Below, one piece after another: positions 1-7,739 of a stretch of 43,559 bases of DNA. Source of the stretch: Acidobacteriota bacterium (GTDB lineage Bacteria > Acidobacteriota > Holophagae > Holophagales > Holophagaceae); contig JAKAMQ010000004.1 in NCBI GenBank assembly GCA_021812805.1, positions 1-43,559 on the forward strand. The letters run 5' to 3'. The first letter of the stretch is position 1. Each line of letters begins with the position of its first letter. A program made the translations under genes and the position numbers. Below the pieces are notes generated by a model, which did not search any database, had not been told where the DNA came from, and worked only from the letters and a program-made list of their open reading frames with translations.

Positions 1-1351
1 GCACCACCGGGAAGAACACGATGCAGATGGCCAGGGTGGCCACGATGGCGGGCACGGCGATCTGGCGGGCCCCGTCCAGGATGGCCACGGTGATGGGTTT
101 GCCCATGGCCTGGTTGCGGTGGATGTTCTCCACCTCCACCGTGGCGTCATCCACCAACATGCCGATGGCCAGGCTGAAGCCGCCGAGGGTCATGAGGTTC
201 AGGGTCTGTCCGAAGAGCTTGAGGCCCAGCAGGCCGGTGAAGATGGCTAGCGGGATGCTGGTGCAGACGATGGCTACGCTGCGCCAGGAGCCCAGGAAGA
301 GCAGGATCATCAGGGAGACCAGGATGCTGGCGGCCACGCCCTCCTGGATGACGCCCCGCACGGCGTTGCGCACGAAGCGGCTCTGGTCGAACGCCATGTT
401 CAGCTCGACGCCGTTGGGTGCCGCACCCTGGATCTCGGGAAGCATCTCTCGAGCTGCATCCACCACGGCGATGGTGGAGGCCTGGGCATTCTTCATGATG
501 GCGATGTAGGTGGCGCGCTTGCCATTGATGCGGACGATGTTGCTCTGGTCCGCATAGGCGTCCTTCACCGTGGCGATGTCCCGGATGAGCACCGGCGCGC
601 CGCCCACCACCTTCACCGGCACGTTCTCCAGATCCTCAAGGGTGGCGGTGCTGCCGTTGGTCCGCACGATCCATTCGCGGTTCCCCATGCGGGCGCTGCC
701 CGCGGGGGTGATGACGTTCATGTTGTTCAGCGCGTTCACCACGTCTGCCGGGCTGATGCCCTGGGCCGCCAGTTTCATCGGATCCACATCAATGTTCACC
801 TGACGGGTCTTGCCCCCATAGGGCGAGGGGATGGACAGGCCGGGGATGGTGAACAGGCGGATGCGCAGGGTGTTCATGGCGAAATCCCAGAGCTTCTGCT
901 CGGGAACCTGGGCGCTGCGCACTGTCACCTGCGCCACAGGCACGTTGGAGGCATTGAACTGGAGCACCAGGGGCGGATTCATCCCCGGCGGCATGAAGCG
1001 CAGCAGCATGCTGTTGCTGGCGGTGATCTGGGCGATGGCCGCGCCGATGTCTGTGCCGGGGTGGAAGTACACCCGGATAAGGCCCGAGCCCTGCAAGCTG
1101 CTGCTCTCGATGTGGGAGATACCGCCCACGGTGGTGGAGTAGTTCTGCTCCGCCTTCAGCACCACCCGCCGTTCCATCTCCTCGGAGGAGAGGCCATTGT
1201 AGTTCCACACCACCGACACCACAGGGATGTCGATGGTCGGAAGGATGTCCACCGGCATGCGCAGGGCGGCCAGGGTGCCCATCAACAGGATGAGCAGGCA
1301 GAAGACCGCCGTGGTGTAGGGGCGCCGGAGGGCGAGGCGAACAATCCACAT
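1..1351 (-). CDS. RND-family efflux pump inner-membrane subunit (3' part beyond window)
   Basis: This is the first 450 codons of a hydrophobe/metal RND exporter; the rest lies off the left edge, so no stop is seen. The start ATG at 1351 follows GGAG by six bases. An N-terminal membrane helix (about residues 8-28) leads into a large periplasmic porter region, and further helices begin near residue 350. The TM4 signature GMLVDDATVEVEN near residue 405 carries the paired Asp residues of the RND proton relay. The type, AcrB/MdtBC-like drug pump or CusA/CzcA-like metal pump, cannot be settled from this half. It lies 45 bases downstream of the exported rhodanese on the same strand, so it is probably the last visible gene of the FmdE-ArsR-thioredoxin-CcdA unit. 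No membrane-fusion or outer-membrane partner is visible here. Confidence 0.9.
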   Translation of the reverse strand, partial: MWIVRLALRRPYTTAVFCLLILLMGTLAALRMPVDILPTIDIPVVSVVWNYNGLSSEEMERRVVLKAEQNYSTTVGGISHIESSSLQGSGLIRVYFHPGTDIGAAIAQITASNSMLLRFMPPGMNPPLVLQFNASNVPVAQVTVRSAQVPEQKLWDFAMNTLRIRLFTIPGLSIPSPYGGKTRQVNIDVDPMKLAAQGISPADVVNALNNMNVITPAGSARMGNREWIVRTNGSTATLEDLENVPVKVVGGAPVLIRDIATVKDAYADQSNIVRINGKRATYIAIMKNAQASTIAVVDAAREMLPEIQGAAPNGVELNMAFDQSRFVRNAVRGVIQEGVAASILVSLMILLFLGSWRSVAIVCTSIPLAIFTGLLGLKLFGQTLNLMTLGGFSLAIGMLVDDATVEVENIHRNQAMGKPITVAILDGARQIAVPAIVATLAICIVFFPVV

Positions 1352-1396
1352 GGGGTGCTCCGAAAGGGTGGAACGTGGACTTCCCGGGCCGGGAGG

Positions 1397-3154
1397 CTAC
1401 TTCCGGTACGCTTCGTCCTCCTGGCGGATCCGGTCGGCCCGACCCTGAAAGCCGGGATGCAGGTCCACCAGGGGCCAATCCGTTTCGGCGTGATAGGTCT
1501 GAAAATGACCGGGATCGTTCACCGCTTCCGTGGGCCGGAAGACCACGTGTTCCGAGCGGTGCAGCGTGTCCCAGCGGAGTTGGCCGTTCATGGGTTCCCG
1601 GGGCCGGAGGTGCTTCTGCACATCCACCGGCGAGAAGCCCGGGCTCGTGAACCGGTGGCCATCCCACTCAAGCGGGTGGTTCTCGGCGGTGAAGATCCAG
1701 AAGGCCGGCATGGGCGCCGGGGCCTTGGGCAGGGTGAGCACGGGATCGTGGCGGACGAAGGTGCCATCGGCGGGCTCGAAGGCCGCCAGCGAGCCCCACT
1801 CCTGCCAAGAACCGTCATACATCCGGATCTGCTTGAAGCCGCAGATCTCCTGCAGGGCGTAGACGTACACCGCGGAGAGGGCGCCGGTGTTGCAGTAGAG
1901 CACCACGGGTTTCGTGCCGGCGATGCCCGCCTTGGCGAACAGGGCGAGCAGCTCCTCCCGGGACTTGAACCGGTTGTCCGGCCCGAGCAGCGACGGCAGG
2001 GTGATGTCGTAGGCGCCGGTCTTGACCAGGTGGGCGCCCCGGATGATCCCCTCGAAATCCGTGGGCTTCTGACTCAGGGGGACGGCGAGGGGAACCTCCT
2101 GGCCCGAGGCGGCGCGCAGGTGGCCGTGGGCCAGGAAGGAGTTATCCTCCGGGACCGGCGGAAGGGCCACGGGATTGAAGGCGGCTCGGACCGGGGCCCC
2201 GGGCGCCACGGTGGCGGGGCTGAAGAGCATCTCGCCGATGGAGAACCGCGCGGACTGGCCCTCGCGGGTGAAGGTGCGGTCCTCCGGGTAGAACTGGAAG
2301 CCCGACACCTGGAAGAGGTCCGGAGTGCCGTCGGCGCCGGCGGTGCCATCGGCCCGGCGGACATCCTTCAGGAAGAAGGCGACGGGAGGCTGGCGCACAT
2401 CCAGGAGGACCATGGAGCCGTTCGTGGTCTTCCCGGAATCCACCAGATCGATCATCTCCTGCAGGCTCACCCGGGCGTCCAGGCGACGCTCCGGGGGCGG
2501 CGGCAGGCGGAAGGTGGAGACCTTTACCTCGGCCTTTTGCGGGCCCCGCTCCATCGGCAGGCCCGCCATGGCCCAGGCCTTGTCGCCGCCATCCAGGAGC
2601 TTGAGGCGGTCCGCGGGAAAGCCCCAGTAGGTGAGTGTCCACCAGAGCCGGGGGCCGCACAGGGCCGGAGGAACCTGCTGGGCGCTAGCGATGACCACCA
2701 CATCCTCGAGTGTGATGCCCTGCTGGCCCAGAAGGGCCTCGATGGCCGGGCCCGTGCCTACCTCATGCTCCATGCTGCCCGGGCCCTCATCACGGTCCAT
2801 GACCTCGAGCCCGGTATGGGAGGTGTTCGCCTGGGCGCCGGGGACATGGCCGAGCAGGCCCTTCTGGTCCAGGGCCGAAATCATGCGCACTTGGGCCGAG
2901 TCCGGGCCGTACTGCCGGCCCATCAGCACTTTCAACGCCGCGGGATCTCCGGTGTACCACGCCTTCAGCTCGGCGGGGCTCGGCAAGGCGTCGAGGATGA
3001 CCACCCGCCGGCCGCTTCCGGTCCGGTAGCCGGCCTTGATCCATTGGGCCAACTGGGCGGGTTCCACCAGGGAGGACGCGGGTTCGGGCGGCGTGGCCAG
3101 GAGGCACGTCGAGGCGGCCAACAGGCTGGCGAGGAGGGAAACGGGTCGTGTCAT
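1397..3154 (-). CDS. Exported multi-domain rhodanese-like sulfurtransferase
   Basis: The 585-residue product begins with a signal peptide (Arg3, hydrophobic 5-20), so it should act outside the cytoplasm. A first rhodanese-like fold (about 30-200) lacks cysteine in its active loop (SAQQVPPA, 157-164) and ends with the family's LLDGG..AW signature. A second rhodanese domain (about 225-455) has the active-site loop YCNTGALSA with Cys421 and ends GSWQEWG; it is split by an insertion of about 100 residues. The last 120 residues match nothing I recognise. Rhodaneses move sulfane sulfur to thiols or cyanide; the real substrate is unknown. ATG 3154 was chosen because GAGG lies six bases upstream and the signal peptide follows at once; longer in-frame starts would run into ccdA. 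It is eight bases after the CcdA gene, which fits supply of reducing power to periplasmic thiols. Confidence 0.85.
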   Translation of the reverse strand: MTRPVSLLASLLAASTCLLATPPEPASSLVEPAQLAQWIKAGYRTGSGRRVVILDALPSPAELKAWYTGDPAALKVLMGRQYGPDSAQVRMISALDQKGLLGHVPGAQANTSHTGLEVMDRDEGPGSMEHEVGTGPAIEALLGQQGITLEDVVVIASAQQVPPALCGPRLWWTLTYWGFPADRLKLLDGGDKAWAMAGLPMERGPQKAEVKVSTFRLPPPPERRLDARVSLQEMIDLVDSGKTTNGSMVLLDVRQPPVAFFLKDVRRADGTAGADGTPDLFQVSGFQFYPEDRTFTREGQSARFSIGEMLFSPATVAPGAPVRAAFNPVALPPVPEDNSFLAHGHLRAASGQEVPLAVPLSQKPTDFEGIIRGAHLVKTGAYDITLPSLLGPDNRFKSREELLALFAKAGIAGTKPVVLYCNTGALSAVYVYALQEICGFKQIRMYDGSWQEWGSLAAFEPADGTFVRHDPVLTLPKAPAPMPAFWIFTAENHPLEWDGHRFTSPGFSPVDVQKHLRPREPMNGQLRWDTLHRSEHVVFRPTEAVNDPGHFQTYHAETDWPLVDLHPGFQGRADRIRQEDEAYRK

Positions 3155-3162
3155 GGGGTACC

Positions 3163-3870
3163 TCAGAGGGCGACGCGGGCCTGCCAGGCGAGGGCCAGCA
3201 CCCACAGCGCGAAGGCACTGAGGAGCAGGCCCATGGCCCTGGGGATCCAGCGACCGAGGAAGGAGGAGAAGCGGCTCTGGGCATAGCGGCTGGCCCAGCC
3301 GGAGGAGGCTCCGGCCAGGAAGAGCAGCAGGCCGTGGCCCAGGGCGTAAGCGAAGAGAAGGACGCCGCCCCACACCACGCGCTTCTGGAGCGCGACGAGG
3401 GTGAGCACGGCGGCCAGGGCGGGGGTGGCGCAGGGCGCGGAGAGGGTGCCCGTCAGGGCGCCGAGCCCCAGGGCCCCCAGGAGGCCCGCGCCCCGGAACC
3501 GCCCGGGATCATGTTTGAGGATGGGCAGGGGGTAGAGGCCCAAGAGATGCAGGCCGATGCCCAGGAGCACCAGGCCCAGCAGCAGCTTCCAGCCCCAGCC
3601 CACATCGCCCAGGAGGCTGCCGGTGAGCGCCGCCAGCAGGCCCAGCAGCGTGAAGGCCGCAGCGAGTCCCAGTACGAACACGCCGCTGAGCAGGGCCGGG
3701 TGATGGCGGCCCTCCTCGGTGCCCCCGGTGAACCCCACCACCAGCGGCGCTGCCACGAGGACGCAGGGGTTCGCCGAGGTGATGAGGCCGCCCAGGAAGA
3801 CGAGGCCGAGCTGCTGGTAGGCAGGCGCCTGGGCGACCGCATCCGCGAGCCGCTGCACCCACTCCGTCAT
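3163..3870 (-). CDS. CcdA/DsbD-type transmembrane thiol-disulfide transporter
   Basis: A 235-residue polytopic membrane protein with about six helices and the two family cysteine motifs: SANPC (Cys36) in the first helix and SAPCATP (Cys147) in the fourth. Proteins of this family carry electrons from cytoplasmic thioredoxin across the membrane to periplasmic partners. The start ATG overlaps the stop of the upstream periplasmic thioredoxin (ATGA, 3867-3870), which implies coupled translation and suggests that thioredoxin is its direct partner. The exported rhodanese follows eight bases downstream. Whether it serves cytochrome c maturation or a dedicated sulfur/metalloid pathway cannot be told from sequence; no other cytochrome-maturation genes are nearby, so the dedicated role is more likely. 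Confidence 0.92.
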   Translation of the reverse strand: MTEWVQRLADAVAQAPAYQQLGLVFLGGLITSANPCVLVAAPLVVGFTGGTEEGRHHPALLSGVFVLGLAAAFTLLGLLAALTGSLLGDVGWGWKLLLGLVLLGIGLHLLGLYPLPILKHDPGRFRGAGLLGALGLGALTGTLSAPCATPALAAVLTLVALQKRVVWGGVLLFAYALGHGLLLFLAGASSGWASRYAQSRFSSFLGRWIPRAMGLLLSAFALWVLALAWQARVAL

Positions 3871-4253
3871 TTCAGGCCCAGCTTGGCCAGGGCCGCCATG
3901 AACACGTCCTGGGGCCAGAAGCCCACGTGGCGGAACACCTCCTGGCCCTTCGGATCGAAGATGACCTGCGTGGGCATGACCATGATCTGGTGGGCGCGGG
4001 CCTCCTTGAGATGCTCCGTTACATAGAAGTTGTAGAACCGGGCACGCGGGCCGTAGTGGTGCTGGAGCTGGCCCAGGATGGGCTGCATGTGCATGCAGGG
4101 CACGCAGGTGGGGCCGCCGAACTCGACGATGGTCCAGGTGCGCGCGGTCAGGGCCCGTTGCAGTCCTGCCGGGTCGAGCGCCGGCACACGCCCCTGTGCA
4201 GCGAGCATCACGGGGGCCGCGAGGAGAAGGAGGATGGGGCGGATCCGGATCAT
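3867..4253 (-). CDS. Periplasmic thioredoxin-fold protein
   Basis: The 128-residue product has a signal peptide (hydrophobic 5-19, ending near AAQ) and a thioredoxin active site CVPC (Cys50, Cys53) within FGGPTCVPCMHMQP. The cis-proline loop reads VMPTQVIFDP. The size and signal suggest a soluble periplasmic or lipid-free thiol reductase. The start at 4253 is preceded by GGGAG; upstream in-frame extensions overlap arsR and lack a signal sequence. It is coupled by ATGA to the CcdA gene, so it is the probable acceptor of electrons from that membrane protein, and it may reduce the exported rhodanese or metalloid-damaged thiols. It follows the ArsR gene by 20 bases in the same unit. Confidence 0.9.
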   Translation of the reverse strand: MIRIRPILLLLAAPVMLAAQGRVPALDPAGLQRALTARTWTIVEFGGPTCVPCMHMQPILGQLQHHYGPRARFYNFYVTEHLKEARAHQIMVMPTQVIFDPKGQEVFRHVGFWPQDVFMAALAKLGLK

Positions 4254-4273
4254 GGGGGACTCCCGGGGATGGG

Positions 4274-4669
4274 TCAGGGGCGGGGCGAAGGCTTGCGGAG
4301 GGGCGTTTTCGTCGCTCTGGCGCAGGCGGCGGGTTTGGGGACCGGCTTGGTGTCCAGGGCCAGGGCCCGGTCCTGCTGGATCTCTGCCACCAGGCTCGCC
4401 TCGATGAGGATCCCCCGGAGCAGGGGGGGCGCTTTGCGGCGGGACACGACGGACACATAGACCCGCCGCCCGACCTTGCGCTCCTGCACGAACCCGGCCC
4501 GGCGCAGTTCCCGCAGGGCCTCGGAAACCGAGGATTGGGGGACGCCCAGCACTTCCGCGACCTGGCACACACAGAGTTCGGCCGGTTCGAGCAGCGCCAG
4601 GACGCGCATGCGAAGGGGATGGGACACCGCCTTCACCTGCTCGATGAGGGTTTCCAGGTCTCCGGACAT
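4274..4669 (-). CDS. ArsR/SmtB-family repressor
   Basis: A 131-residue winged-helix repressor. The N-terminal half holds the dimer/DNA-binding fold, including ELCVCQVAEVLG with Cys33 and Cys35, the classic ArsR metalloid-binding pair at the start of the recognition helix region, followed by PQSSVSEALRELRRAGFV. The C-terminal 30 residues are basic and proline-rich. Two close ATGs exist: 4675 is only three bases from AGGAGG, whereas 4669 is nine bases from it, so I use 4669. It sits inside an operon with an FmdE-like protein upstream and thioredoxin, CcdA, rhodanese and RND genes downstream, so it probably represses them and responds to As(III), Sb(III) or another thiol-reactive ligand. Confidence 0.9.
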   Translation of the reverse strand: MSGDLETLIEQVKAVSHPLRMRVLALLEPAELCVCQVAEVLGVPQSSVSEALRELRRAGFVQERKVGRRVYVSVVSRRKAPPLLRGILIEASLVAEIQQDRALALDTKPVPKPAACARATKTPLRKPSPRP

Positions 4670-4737
4670 GGACATCAGCCTCCTAGGGGATGCAGGGAGC
4701 GCAGCGGCTTGCGGCCGCCCCTTCCCTGGGATGACGC

Positions 4738-5349
4738 TCACCGGCTGTAGCCGGAGCAGGGAATGCAGTGGGGCTTGCCGTCCTTGAGGCGCACGTAGCG
4801 CTCGAAGACGGTCTCCCCGCAGGCGGCGCAGATCGCCTTGTTGAAGGAGCCCTTGGGCGGCATGTACTGGAACTCGGGGCGCTCGGACACCGCGTAGATT
4901 TCGTCATCCGGGAGGGTGAGGGTCCAGTCGATCACTTCCTGTGTGACGGCCGGCGGAATGCCCGAGGGTTCGATGCCGCGCTTGCGATAGGCGAAGAACT
5001 CGAAGCCGCCCATCTGGTCGAGGAAGGCGGGCTTCAGTGCATAGCGCATGGGCGTCTTGCCCGGATACCAGAAGGTGGCCGCCAGTTTGCCCCAGTACAA
5101 CTTCTCCATCAGGCCCTTGGCGAAGGTGGCGCCGGTCGCGGACTGCAGGCCATCGCCCATGCAGGTCTGCGGGTGTCCCTCCCCGATCTCGAGGAACACA
5201 TGGAGGCCGTGGTCCTGTTCGCGTTCGAGCCCCATCCGTTCAAGCGCCAGAAGCCCCATGCGGTAGCCCAGGGGCATGAACGGACAGCGATGGCCGTGGA
5301 ACGCGAAGGCCCAGTCCGGGGGAAGGAAACGATCGTGGGGGTGGCTCAT
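4738..5349 (-). CDS. FmdE-family protein with C-terminal zinc finger
   Basis: The 203-residue protein matches the formylmethanofuran dehydrogenase subunit E family. The N-terminal FHGHRCPFMPLGYRMG (His18, His20, Cys22) and GDGLQSATGATF motifs are typical. Near the C-terminus a four-cysteine zinc ribbon (CAAC ... CIPC, about 173-199) resembles the DksA/TraR finger. FmdE-like proteins occur in many non-methanogens, where their function is unsettled; a metal or molybdopterin-related role has been proposed. AGGAGG four bases before ATG 5349 supports the start. It is first in the unit that contains arsR, thioredoxin, ccdA, rhodanese and the RND pump. The assignment to family is firm, the function is not. 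Confidence 0.85.
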   Translation of the reverse strand: MSHPHDRFLPPDWAFAFHGHRCPFMPLGYRMGLLALERMGLEREQDHGLHVFLEIGEGHPQTCMGDGLQSATGATFAKGLMEKLYWGKLAATFWYPGKTPMRYALKPAFLDQMGGFEFFAYRKRGIEPSGIPPAVTQEVIDWTLTLPDDEIYAVSERPEFQYMPPKGSFNKAICAACGETVFERYVRLKDGKPHCIPCSGYSR

Positions 5350-5443
5350 AAGCCCTCCTGGGAAGATTGGTCCCTGGCCGCGTGTAAGAGACCGAGCTCA
5401 GGAGACCACGGACCATGATTGGATATATCGGAAAAGTTCGAAT

Positions 5444-5461
5444 AATCATGACATCGTGATT
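5444..5461. promoter_or_regulatory. Imperfect palindrome upstream of the FmdE-arsR unit
   Basis: AATCATGACATCGTGATT matches its own reverse complement at 14 of 18 positions. It lies in an unusually AT-rich stretch about 95-115 bases before the FmdE start. A further CATGATT at 5414-5420 is the inverted partner of AATCATG. This is the natural place for an ArsR operator controlling the unit, but no clear -35/-10 pair was found. Confidence 0.35.
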
Positions 5462-5486
5462 CGGGTCACACCGGCAACCACGCAAG

Positions 5487-5527
5487 TTCTGAAGCGCGGC
5501 CAGGCACTGCCCGGCCGCGCTTCAGAA
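5487..5527 (-). terminator. Strong hairpin ending the arsD-arsA operon
   Basis: A perfect 15-bp stem (5487-5501 with 5513-5527) and an 11-base loop begin 50 bases after the stop of the small thioredoxin-like gene. No T-run follows on the minus strand, so it may be a Rho-assisted or processing structure. It separates the arsRDA transcript from the FmdE unit. Confidence 0.65.
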
Positions 5528-5577
5528 CCCGGTCGGTACCCGGCCTTGACGCCGTTCCACCGGTCTAGAGGTCTCGG

Positions 5578-5811
5578 CTACGCCAGGAGCAGCTTTTCGA
5601 TGTTGCGGGAGGTGGGCACGTGGCCCTGGAGCTTCACCACCCCATCCACCACCAGCGCCGGCGTGCTCATGACGCCGCGGGCCAGGATGTCGGGGATCTC
5701 CTTGACATAGCTCAGTTCATAGTCGAGGCCGAGGGAGCGTGCCGCCTCGTCGGCGTGCTTGCCCAGCAGGGCGCACTTGGCGCATCCGGTGCCGAGGATT
5801 TCGATCTTCAT
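5578..5811 (-). CDS. Small thioredoxin-like redox protein (MTH895/TM0996 type)
   Basis: A 77-residue single-domain thioredoxin fold with the N-terminal active site GTGCAKC (Cys10, Cys13) and the TPALVVDG cis-proline segment. It has no signal peptide and is probably cytoplasmic. Proteins of this type are regularly encoded next to ArsP-type permeases, as here: the permease stop is only nine bases upstream. It may reduce or present a thiol-bound substrate to the permease. It is the last gene before the 5487-5527 hairpin. The exact electron donor and target are unknown. Confidence 0.9.
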   Translation of the reverse strand: MKIEILGTGCAKCALLGKHADEAARSLGLDYELSYVKEIPDILARGVMSTPALVVDGVVKLQGHVPTSRNIEKLLLA

Positions 5812-5820
5812 GGGCGGCTC

Positions 5821-6900
5821 CTACATGATGGCGTTGAACAGGTAGCCCACCAGGAGGATTCCGACGGTCACTACCGTGATGAAGACCGCGATGAGGCGGG
5901 GCTTCAGCACCTTGCGGAGGATGATGGTCTCCGGCAGAGAGAGGGCGGTGACGGCCATCATGAAGGCCAGCACGGTACCCAGGGCCGCGCCCTTGCCCAG
6001 GAGGGCCTGGACGATGGGGATCACGCCCGCCGCGTTGCTGTAGAGGGGCACGCCGATGAGCACCGCCAGGGGCACGCTCCACCAGGCGGCCTTGCCCATG
6101 ATGTGGGCCATGAGGGCCTCGGGGGCGTACCCGTGGATGAAGGCCCCCACGGCGATCCCCGCCAGCAGGTAGGGCCATACCTTGCCCACGATGTCCCGCA
6201 CGCCCTCCACCGCCAGGTCGAGCCGATCCGAGAAGGATTTCCTCGCCTCTTGGATCGTCGAGGGCTTGAAGTCGATCTGCATGACCCAGTCCTCCAAGTG
6301 CCTCTCCATGCGCAGTTTCCCGATCACCCAGCCAGAGAGGAAGGCCACGGCGAGGCCCGTGCCGGCATAGATCAAGGCGATCTTCCAGCCAAAGAGCCCC
6401 AGCAGCAGGAACAGGGCCACCTCGTTCACCATGGGGGCGGAGACCAGGAAGCTGAAGGTCACGCCCAGGGGCACGCCCACGCGCACGAAGCCGATGAAGA
6501 GCGGCACCGCCGAGCAGGAGCAGAAGGGGGTGAAGATCCCGAAGACGGAGGCCAGAAGGTTCCCCCAGATGCCTGCACGGCCCGCCAGGATATCCCGGGT
6601 GCGGTCCGGACTGATGAACGTCTGGACGAAGGTCACGCCCAGTACCACCAGAGCCAGCAGCATGACCACCTTGGGCGCGTCGTAGGCGAAGAAGGCCACG
6701 GCCGAGCCCAGACGGCTCGCAGGCGTCAGTCCCAGGCGCGTGTAGGCCAGCCAGTCCGCGAAGGGTTCCAGGAAGTGGTAGAGCACGAACCACAGGGGCA
6801 GGGCCAACAGCAGCCAGCCGCCCCGGCGCCAGAAACCGGGTTCCCGGGGCACCGGCTGGCTGCCGTCGCAACAGGCCATCTCGTTAATTGCTTCAGGCAT
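5821..6900 (-). CDS. ArsP-type predicted permease (PF03773 family)
   Basis: A 359-residue membrane protein with about eight to ten helices. The TPFCSCSAVPLFIGF motif in the first half is the conserved cysteine-rich signature of this permease family, whose characterised member ArsP exports trivalent organoarsenicals. An N-terminal cytoplasmic tail has a vicinal Cys pair (Cys10, Cys11), and SAPMVNE and GVPLYSNAAG are further family motifs. The start has AAGGAG seven bases upstream. It follows the ferredoxin gene after a 103-base gap containing a hairpin and precedes the small thioredoxin. Placement downstream of arsD and arsA raises the possibility that it is the carrier served by that operon, although ArsA normally works with ArsB or Acr3. 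Confidence 0.85.
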   Translation of the reverse strand: MPEAINEMACCDGSQPVPREPGFWRRGGWLLLALPLWFVLYHFLEPFADWLAYTRLGLTPASRLGSAVAFFAYDAPKVVMLLALVVLGVTFVQTFISPDRTRDILAGRAGIWGNLLASVFGIFTPFCSCSAVPLFIGFVRVGVPLGVTFSFLVSAPMVNEVALFLLLGLFGWKIALIYAGTGLAVAFLSGWVIGKLRMERHLEDWVMQIDFKPSTIQEARKSFSDRLDLAVEGVRDIVGKVWPYLLAGIAVGAFIHGYAPEALMAHIMGKAAWWSVPLAVLIGVPLYSNAAGVIPIVQALLGKGAALGTVLAFMMAVTALSLPETIILRKVLKPRLIAVFITVVTVGILLVGYLFNAIM

Positions 6901-6929
6901 GAAAAGTCTCCTTGAGGGATTTGCTGAAG

Positions 6930-6950
6930 GGGCCGGGGACTTCCCGGCCC
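6930..6950. other. Intercistronic hairpin before the permease gene
   Basis: GGGCCGGG (6930-6937) pairs perfectly with CCCGGCCC (6943-6950) around a five-base loop, 30 bases upstream of the permease start on the minus strand. No T-run follows. It could damp read-through or mark an mRNA processing point that sets permease levels below those of the redox genes. Confidence 0.45.
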
Positions 6951-7003
6951 TGGTGACGAGTCGATTTTCTGCGCGGGCGACGGTGGATCACCCGGTTGGT
7001 CTG

Positions 7004-7318
7004 TCAGGAAGGCTCCAGGGGAGGCCTCCTGTCCGTCGCCCGTACGGTTCGGAGGAGCTCCCGCAGCAGGGCCTTGGTCGCCTCCTTGTCGGGGAAGCGG
7101 ATGGCTTCCTGCGGGCAGTACCCTGCGCACTTGTCGCAGAGCACGACGCACTGGCCGGGATTGACCACGTCCATCTGGTTCGTCTGCTCGTTGAGCGCAT
7201 AGACGCCATTGGGGCAGACATCCAGGCAGTCCCCACAGCCGATGCAGCGCTCGGGGTCGATGCTGGGCGCCCAGGGGATCGCTTCCCGGGGGAGGCCCAT
7301 GAAAGTGCTTCCTGCCAT
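7004..7318 (-). CDS. Ferredoxin-like protein with two [4Fe-4S] clusters
   Basis: A 104-residue iron-sulfur protein. The first cluster motif is CIGCGDCLDVCP (about 26-37); the second, CVVLCDKCAGYCP, has a Cys-x3-Cys-x2-Cys-x3-Cys-Pro spacing. A Pro/Arg-rich tail follows. It should shuttle electrons in the cytoplasm. The start ATG 7318 has GGGAGG six bases upstream; longer in-frame versions overlap the preceding gene and are not protein-like. It lies 14 bases after the HdrA-like Cys-rich gene and before the permease. The partner enzyme is not visible; the neighbouring Cys-rich protein is the best guess. Confidence 0.88.
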   Translation of the reverse strand: MAGSTFMGLPREAIPWAPSIDPERCIGCGDCLDVCPNGVYALNEQTNQMDVVNPGQCVVLCDKCAGYCPQEAIRFPDKEATKALLRELLRTVRATDRRPPLEPS

Positions 7319-7332
7319 GGCAACCTCCCCGC

Positions 7333-7725
7333 CTAGGCGTTCGCAGGCGAGGCGAGGAGCGCCTTTTCGATCTTCTGGAAGACGGAGTCGGTGGTTTCCT
7401 GGGCCATGCTGATGGGGATCCAGTGGGCGGCATCCATGGGCACGCCGGCCTTCTGGAAGCCTTCCCGCAGGAGCTTCTCCTGGCGCTTCTCGGCACAGGC
7501 GGGGGTCAGGAACTGGATCTGGCGATCCACGAGGTGTCCCATGAGGCGTTCTCCGTCCTCCTCGCACAAGCGGGGATGCAAGGCCATGAATTCGACCTTG
7601 TCCCCGAACTCCAGGCGGACTCGTTCCGCGAGCCCCCAGAAATCAATCTGGGCCATGCTCGGGCAGGCGCCGGAACAGGTGCAGAAGAGGATGGCCTTGC
7701 GGGTCGAAGCTGGCTCGTGAGTCAT
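7333..7725 (-). CDS. Cys-rich protein, HdrA N-terminal-domain-like
   Basis: The 130-residue protein starts FCTCSGACPSM (Cys15, Cys17, Cys21), with further cysteines at 54 (LHPRLCEEDG) and 77 (LTPACAEK). The arrangement resembles the N-terminal segment of heterodisulfide reductase subunit A, which can bind an Fe-S cluster; the flavin domain is absent. I infer an electron-transfer role with the ferredoxin encoded 14 bases downstream. GGAGG six bases before ATG 7725 fixes the start. The gene lies 14 bases after the universal stress protein gene in the arsRDA operon. The resemblance is by motif layout only, so the function remains open. Confidence 0.7.
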   Translation of the reverse strand: MTHEPASTRKAILFCTCSGACPSMAQIDFWGLAERVRLEFGDKVEFMALHPRLCEEDGERLMGHLVDRQIQFLTPACAEKRQEKLLREGFQKAGVPMDAAHWIPISMAQETTDSVFQKIEKALLASPANA

Positions 7726-7739
7726 GATGACCCTCCTTT

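Noticed and set aside
1061-3286. 741-codon plus-strand frame across the RND-rhodanese genes
   Set aside because: It is antisense to the rhodanese gene, which has a signal peptide and active-site motif; the composition is typical of a shadow frame.
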